Shown in pieces: positions 14,345 through 17,785 of a DNA stretch of 17,785 nucleotides. Location of the stretch: NCBI GenBank assembly GCA_020024645.1, contig JAHHTN010000036.1, positions 1-17,785 of the forward strand, written 5' to 3'. The notes below the pieces were generated by a model that saw nothing but the letters and a program-made list of their open reading frames with translations, searched no databases and was not told the DNA's origin. Both the position numbers and the translations under genes were made by a program. Position 1 is the stretch's first letter, and every line of letters begins with the position of its first letter. Source of the stretch: Faecalimonas sp. (GTDB lineage Bacteria; Bacillota; Clostridia; Lachnospirales; Lachnospiraceae).

Positions 14345-15037
14345 ATGATTTATTCACATGAAGTACAAACAATGTGTCCAGTTGCTCAAGGCGTTAATCA
14401 CGGACCAGCTCCAATCCCAGAAGAAGCAAAATGGGTAAAAGCAAAAGAAGTAAAAGATATTTCAGGTTTAACACACGGTGTGGGCTGGTGTGCACCTCAG
14501 CAAGGAGCCTGTAAGTTAACATTAAACGTAAAAGAAGGTATCATTCAAGAAGCATTAGTAGAAACTATCGGATGTTCAGGAATGACTCATTCAGCAGCTA
14601 TGGCTTCTGAAATTCTTCCGGGAAAAACAATCTTAGAAGCATTGAACACAGACTTGGTTTGTGATGCTATCAATACAGCAATGAGAGAGTTATTTTTACA
14701 GATTGTTTATGGACGTACACAGAGTGCATTCTCTGAAGATGGACTTCCAGTAGGAGCAGGTCTTGAAGATTTAGGAAAAGGACTTCGTTCTCAGGTTGGT
14801 ACAATGTATGGAACATTAGCAAAAGGACCTCGTTATCTTGAAATGGCTGAAGGTTATGTGACAGGTATCGCTTTAGATGAAAATGATGAAATCATTGGAT
14901 ATCAATTCGTAAGTCTTGGAAAATTAACAGACTTTATCAAAAAAGGCGATGATCCTAATACAGCATGGGAAAAAGCAAAAGGACAGTATGGTCGTGTTGC
15001 TGATGCTGTTAAGATTATTGATCCAAGAGCAGAGTAA
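14345..15037 (+). CDS. NifU/IscU-like iron-sulfur scaffold-type protein, partner of the GGGtGRT protein
   Basis: A 230-residue protein whose first half resembles the NifU N-terminal/IscU fold. KEGIIQEALVETIGCSGMTHSAAMASEILPGKTILEAL (about 63-100) parallels the IscU GCG-SSS-TE-KGK region. C49 or C56, C77 and C106 lie near positions expected for the three cluster-ligand cysteines. Residues about 130-230 form an additional C-terminal part not found in IscU. Proteins of this kind are usually annotated as iron-sulfur cluster assembly scaffold proteins and occur next to GGGtGRT genes; their real role is not established as far as I know. It starts behind AAAGGAG and is 19 bases upstream of the GGGtGRT gene. 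Codons such as AAC and GAC are used more than in the upstream operon, suggesting high expression. Confidence 0.8.
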   Translation: MIYSHEVQTMCPVAQGVNHGPAPIPEEAKWVKAKEVKDISGLTHGVGWCAPQQGACKLTLNVKEGIIQEALVETIGCSGMTHSAAMASEILPGKTILEALNTDLVCDAINTAMRELFLQIVYGRTQSAFSEDGLPVGAGLEDLGKGLRSQVGTMYGTLAKGPRYLEMAEGYVTGIALDENDEIIGYQFVSLGKLTDFIKKGDDPNTAWEKAKGQYGRVADAVKIIDPRAE

Positions 15038-15056
15038 GAGAAGGAGGACGTAAAAA

Positions 15057-16067
15057 ATGGCATTATTTGAATCATATGAAAGACGTATTGATAAAATCAA
15101 TAGCGTATTAAATAGTTATGGTATTGCTTCTATTGAAGAGGCAGAAAAAATTACAAAAGACGCTGGACTTAATGTTTATGACCAAATTAAAGGAATCCAG
15201 CCAATTTGTTTTGAAAATGCTTGCTGGGCTTACATTGTAGGCGCTGCAATCGCAATTAAAAAAGACTGTAGAAAAGCTGCTGACGCTGCTGCTGCAATCG
15301 GAGAAGGACTTCAGGCTTTCTGTATTCCTGGATCAGTTGCTGATCAGCGTAAAGTAGGTTTAGGACATGGTAACTTAGGAAAAATGTTACTTGAAGAAGA
15401 AACAGATTGTTTCGCATTCTTAGCAGGTCACGAATCATTCGCTGCTGCTGAAGGTGCAATTGGTATTGCTGAAAAAGCAAACAAAGTTCGTAAAAAACCA
15501 TTACGTGTTATTTTAAACGGTCTTGGAAAAGACGCTGCACAGATCATTTCAAGAATCAACGGATTTACATTTGTTGAAACAGAAATGGATTACTACACAG
15601 GAGAAGTTAAAGAAGTATTCAGAAAATCATACTCTGATGGATTACGTTCTAAAGTAAACTGTTATGGTGCAAACGATGTAACTGAAGGTGTTGCGATCAT
15701 GCATAAAGAAGGCGTTGATGTATCTATTACAGGTAACTCAACAAACCCAACTCGTTTCCAACATCCAGTAGCAGGTACATACAAAAAAGAATGTATTGAA
15801 CAGGGTAAAAAATATTTCTCAGTAGCATCTGGTGGTGGTACAGGACGTACACTTCACCCAGATAACATGGCTGCTGGTCCAGCTTCATATGGTATGACAG
15901 ATACTATGGGACGTATGCATTCTGATGCTCAGTTTGCTGGTTCTTCATCAGTTCCTGCTCACGTAGAAATGATGGGACTTATTGGTGCTGGTAACAACCC
16001 AATGGTTGGTATGACAGTTGCTGTTGCAGTTTCTATTCAGGAAGCAGCAGATAACGGAAAATTCTAA
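15057..16067 (+). CDS. GGGtGRT-family protein
   Basis: A 336-residue protein named for its motif GGGTGRT, seen here at 259-265 and followed by LHPDN. Other conserved-looking stretches are GLGHGNLGKML (101-111), FLAGHESFAAAEGAIG (121-136), NGLGKDAAQIISRINGF (154-170) and TGNSTNPTRFQHPVAGTYKKEC (225-246). Seven cysteines are present (51, 56, 71, 89, 118, 202, 246). There is no signal peptide and no transmembrane segment is obvious, so it should be cytoplasmic. The family has no firmly assigned function that I know of; the glycine-rich loop suggests nucleotide or phosphate binding, which is inference. It is co-transcribed with the NifU-like gene (GAAGGAGG site, 19-base gap). Asn and Phe codons are mostly AAC and TTC, unlike the operon upstream. 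Confidence 0.9.
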   Translation: MALFESYERRIDKINSVLNSYGIASIEEAEKITKDAGLNVYDQIKGIQPICFENACWAYIVGAAIAIKKDCRKAADAAAAIGEGLQAFCIPGSVADQRKVGLGHGNLGKMLLEEETDCFAFLAGHESFAAAEGAIGIAEKANKVRKKPLRVILNGLGKDAAQIISRINGFTFVETEMDYYTGEVKEVFRKSYSDGLRSKVNCYGANDVTEGVAIMHKEGVDVSITGNSTNPTRFQHPVAGTYKKECIEQGKKYFSVASGGGTGRTLHPDNMAAGPASYGMTDTMGRMHSDAQFAGSSSVPAHVEMMGLIGAGNNPMVGMTVAVAVSIQEAADNGKF

Positions 16068-16167
16068 GCCTTTATTTATAAGGGTTTCAAGTGTTTTGAG
16101 AAAATTTAAAGAGTGACATTTCATTTTGGAAAAGATGAAAATTCATTAAATTTGATTATAAGCCAAT

Positions 16168-16224
16168 AAAAAAGTTGGACACGTTATTTTTGACAAATTA
16201 GTCGTAACGTGTTCAACTTTTTTT
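16168..16224. terminator. Long inverted repeat/terminator-like hairpin upstream of the integrase
   Basis: Arms of 19 bases (16168-16186 and 16205-16223) pair with a single G-U and enclose an 18-base loop. The left arm begins with six A and the right arm ends in seven T (16218-16224), so on the plus strand it is a textbook intrinsic terminator; by symmetry it could also act on the minus strand. It lies between the GGGtGRT gene and the integrase start. It could end the GGGtGRT operon, or mark the end or recombination site of the integrated element. The arm core is GTTGGACACGTTA. Confidence 0.65.
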
Positions 16225-16247
16225 GTGTCAGAAAGGGGTCAAATTCA

Positions 16248-17180
16248 ATGAAAAAAATCAAAATGAACATCAATAATGGAATTACTTTTGCAGAGGGGTG
16301 TGAGGAATATATCCTTAACTGCAAAGCAAGGAATCTGAGAGATGGAACAATAAAACATTACAGAGATTCGATTAAACAAATCCTAAAATATATTGATGCA
16401 GATACACCGATTGAAAGCATGAATAAGCAGATAATTGAAAACTTCATCATCAGATTAAGAGAGACTGGCAATGTGAATGATGTAAGTCTTTACACTTATA
16501 CTCGAGATTTAAAAACACTCATGTACTTTTTTATGGAACAGGATTATATTCCTACTTTTAAAATCAAACTTACGAAAGCAGATAAACAACCTACGGAAAC
16601 TTATTCAGATGCAGAGTTGAAAAAGTTATTGAAAAAGCCGGATTTAAAAATGTGTAACTTCACGGAATATAAATCATGGGTTATCGTGAATTTTTTACTA
16701 TCAACAGGAATAAGACAGCATAGTTTAATTAATATTAGAATCAAGGATGTTGATTTTGAAAATGAAGTGGTTTATATTAATGTGACAAAAAACAGGAAAC
16801 CGTTAATCGTTCCCTTAAACAAGGATATATTGAAAATATTAACGGAATATTTGAGATACAGAGGTGGAGAACCAGAAGATTTTTTATTCTGTAATGCTTA
16901 TGGAAAACAGCTCGTAAAATCAACAGTCTATCATAGTCTGTTTGAATACAACAAAAGCAGAGGTGTTGAACAAACAGGTATGCACAGATTTAGACATACG
17001 TTTGCTAAAAAATGGGTCTTGATGGGTGGTAATGTAGTTACTTTGCAGAAGATGTTAGGACATAGTAGTTTAGCAATTACGCAGAACTATTTGAATATGC
17101 TAACCTGTGACTTAAAGAAAGATGTGGAACAATTCAATATCCTACGAGAATTTAAGAATGAAGCAATAAAGATGAAGTAA
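16248..17180 (+). CDS. Tyrosine recombinase / integrase
   Basis: A complete 310-residue tyrosine recombinase of the XerC/phage integrase type, which cuts and rejoins DNA through a 3'-phosphotyrosine link. An N-terminal SAM-like core-binding domain covers about 12-100. The catalytic domain follows with R156 (STGIRQHSL), a beta-hairpin lysine (K181 or K184 in TKNRKP), H246-x-x-R249 (MHRFRHTFA), H272 (LGHSS) and nucleophile Y281 (TQNYLNM), so all catalytic positions are present. The ATG at 16248 has AAAGGGG upstream; the longer frame from 16209 would start inside the hairpin. No convincing promoter is visible. The position after a terminator-like repeat and beside small unknown ORFs points to a mobile element rather than a housekeeping XerC/D. 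No tRNA attachment gene is present. Confidence 0.92.
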   Translation: MKKIKMNINNGITFAEGCEEYILNCKARNLRDGTIKHYRDSIKQILKYIDADTPIESMNKQIIENFIIRLRETGNVNDVSLYTYTRDLKTLMYFFMEQDYIPTFKIKLTKADKQPTETYSDAELKKLLKKPDLKMCNFTEYKSWVIVNFLLSTGIRQHSLINIRIKDVDFENEVVYINVTKNRKPLIVPLNKDILKILTEYLRYRGGEPEDFLFCNAYGKQLVKSTVYHSLFEYNKSRGVEQTGMHRFRHTFAKKWVLMGGNVVTLQKMLGHSSLAITQNYLNMLTCDLKKDVEQFNILREFKNEAIKMK

Positions 17181-17207
17181 TAATTCCTTTAATGAATCTT
17201 TAATAAG

Positions 17208-17216
17208 TGATATAAT
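17208..17216 (+). promoter_or_regulatory. Extended -10 promoter before the 75-aa ORF
   Basis: TG at 17208-17209, one base, then a perfect TATAAT at 17211-17216 form an extended -10 element. The -35 position (17188-17193, TTTAAT) is weak. It lies 48 bases before the ATG at 17264. Confidence 0.55.
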
Positions 17217-17263
17217 AGAGTTGTAGCAAATATTTCATATTGAGGAAAAGGAGATGGATAGGT

Positions 17264-17491
17264 ATGGAAGCAAAAATTATTACATTTTATTTTGGTAAGC
17301 ATATGAAAAGTGTAAGTATAACAAATGAAGAGGTTCAAAAATTTATAAATGATATTCGTGGAAATGAAATATTCATTGAAGTAGGTTCAATACATGTAAA
17401 TAAAAATGCAATCTCATATTTTGAAATTGAAGATGACGATTCAAATGAAGAAACAAATTCAGATGCAATAGCCCAAGAAATTTATGGTTAA
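17264..17491 (+). CDS. Small protein of unknown function
   Basis: A 75-residue acidic protein that I do not recognise. It begins MEAKIITFYFGKHMKSVSITNEE, has a short amphipathic stretch (EEVQKFINDI), then two strand-like segments (IFIEVGSIHVN and ISYFEIED), and ends in an acidic, Asn-rich tail. This beta-alpha-beta-beta pattern suggests a small folded domain. No signal peptide or membrane segment is seen. AAAAGGAGA about 10 bases before the ATG at 17264 supports this start; a longer TTG frame from 17240 would run through that site. The gene has its own extended -10 promoter and a strong terminator, so it is an independent unit next to the integrase. Functions such as excision, control or cargo are all possible but unsupported. 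Confidence 0.7.
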   Translation: MEAKIITFYFGKHMKSVSITNEEVQKFINDIRGNEIFIEVGSIHVNKNAISYFEIEDDDSNEETNSDAIAQEIYG

Positions 17492-17512
17492 CTTGATAAG
17501 TAGTAATCCATA

Positions 17513-17544
17513 AAGACTCAAGCACAAAAACTTGGGTCTTTTTT
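17513..17544 (+). terminator. Intrinsic terminator after the 75-aa ORF
   Basis: A 10-bp stem, AAGACTCAAG with CTTGGGTCTT (17513-17522 and 17531-17540, one U-G pair), encloses an 8-base loop and is followed by a run of T to 17544. It is 21 bases after the stop codon. Confidence 0.85.
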
Positions 17545-17552
17545 ATTACTTG

Positions 17553-17610
17553 AAATTATCTGAAAAATAAACACTATAATATTTATTAACATGCTTATTT
17601 CAGATAATTT
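17553..17610. repeat. 13-bp perfect inverted repeat upstream of the terminal promoter
   Basis: AAATTATCTGAAA (17553-17565) is repeated exactly in inverted orientation as TTTCAGATAATTT (17598-17610), with 32 bases between. A third, imperfect copy, AATTATCAGA, lies at 17636-17645 inside the following promoter. No T-tract follows, so this looks like a protein-binding site rather than a terminator. Confidence 0.65.
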
Positions 17611-17630
17611 AAATAATTGTGTTTAAATAG

Positions 17631-17659
17631 TTGACAATTATCAGACAATATGATATAAT
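17631..17659 (+). promoter_or_regulatory. Perfect-consensus sigma-A promoter with extended -10
   Basis: TTGACA (17631-17636), a 17-base spacer and TATAAT (17654-17659) match consensus at all twelve positions, with an added TGn extended -10 (17651-17653). An 8-bp inverted repeat (ATAATTGT at 17613-17620, ACAATTAT at 17634-17641) overlaps the -35 and is a plausible operator. It drives the ORF cut by the right edge. Confidence 0.85.
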
Positions 17660-17710
17660 GCAGTAAAGTGAAAAAGTGCGGGGATAAAAGATGAAGAATA
17701 GGAGAAGAAA

Positions 17711-17785
17711 ATGAGAATTAGAAATTATGATGCAGTCGACTTATGCAAGGTCAAAATAGGATTAGCTGATTTTGCACCCTATAAA
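17711..17785 (+). CDS. Unrecognised gene, 5' end only (runs off the window)
   Basis: The first 25 codons of an open frame beginning MRIRNYDAVDLCKVKIGL and still open at the window end. AGGAGAA six bases before the ATG and the perfect promoter 50 bases upstream make it a credible gene start. The residues are too few to assign a family. A seven-codon frame (ATG at 17691, MKNRRRK) ends with TGA overlapping this ATG; it may be a chance frame or a small leader. The position downstream of the integrase suggests cargo or a regulatory gene of the integrated element. Confidence 0.5.
   Translation, partial: MRIRNYDAVDLCKVKIGLADFAPYK

Noticed and set aside
15256..15501. Open frame of 81 codons on the minus strand in the GGGtGRT gene
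   Set aside because: Leu/Gln-rich composition reflects the alanine-rich codons on the other strand; it is a shadow.
16067..16086. Weak hairpin just after the GGGtGRT stop as its terminator
   Set aside because: An 8-bp stem with two G-U pairs and no T-tract. The repeat at 16168-16224 is a far better terminator.
16190..16218. TTGACA at 16190-16195 as an integrase promoter -35
   Set aside because: No -10-like hexamer occurs 16-18 bases downstream; the match lies within the hairpin loop.
17553..17610. Invertible promoter segment flipped by the nearby recombinase
   Set aside because: The 32-base interior is too short for efficient inversion and its TATAAT (17575-17580) has no -35 in either orientation, so a binding-site explanation is preferred.
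17691..17714. Seven-codon leader peptide MKNRRRK overlapping the terminal ORF start
   Set aside because: It could be a real leader, but it is short, its upstream GGGG is a poor ribosome binding site, and there is no attenuator hairpin; kept only as a note.

Overview
The window looks like a chromosomal segment of a low-GC, Gram-positive anaerobe, most likely a Clostridia/Lachnospiraceae-type Firmicute. Support: AT-rich DNA, strong AGGAGG-type ribosome binding sites, a PyrB/PyrI split aspartate transcarbamylase, a fused chorismate mutase-prephenate dehydratase, the yicC-gmk-rpoZ-rimO-pgsA-cinA gene order, and a NifU-like/GGGtGRT gene pair. The species call is inference only.

Layout. (1) Positions 1-1753, minus strand: a nitroreductase-like flavoprotein gene, pyrB and the start of pyrI form one tightly packed operon behind a near-consensus promoter. 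(2) Positions 1870-3038, plus strand: pheA, the bifunctional phenylalanine biosynthesis enzyme, diverges from it. (3) Positions 3077-8077, plus strand: an ECF-type sigma factor, an overlapping single-pass membrane protein in the anti-sigma position, a 789-residue lipoprotein with a transglutaminase-like core, and a second two-domain lipoprotein. Together they look like a cell-surface stress or signalling module. It ends at a bidirectional terminator that also contains the last codons of the converging rqcH gene. (4) Positions 8097-9830, minus strand: rqcH (NFACT/Rqc2 ribosome rescue factor). (5) Positions 9904-14155, plus strand: yicC, gmk, rpoZ, rimO, pgsA and a stand-alone CinA C-terminal domain, very closely spaced behind a TTGACG-17-TATAAT promoter placed back to back with the rqcH promoter. 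(6) Positions 14345-16067: a NifU/IscU-like protein and a GGGtGRT-family protein, a conserved pair without a firmly assigned function, with codon use typical of highly expressed genes. (7) Positions 16168-17785: accessory-looking DNA with a 19-bp-arm hairpin, a complete tyrosine recombinase, a small unrecognised ORF with its own promoter and terminator, a 13-bp inverted repeat, and a perfect-consensus extended -10 promoter driving an ORF cut by the window end.

The least understood parts are the NifU-like/GGGtGRT pair, the sigma/membrane-protein/lipoprotein module, and the right end, which looks like one end of an integrated element whose cargo lies mostly outside the window. Several starts were moved inward to the ATG with the best ribosome binding site: the sigma factor, the membrane protein, the first lipoprotein, rqcH, gmk, cinA, the integrase and the 75-aa ORF. 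No rRNA, tRNA, CRISPR array, T-box or riboswitch was seen, and no gap between genes exceeds 300 bases.
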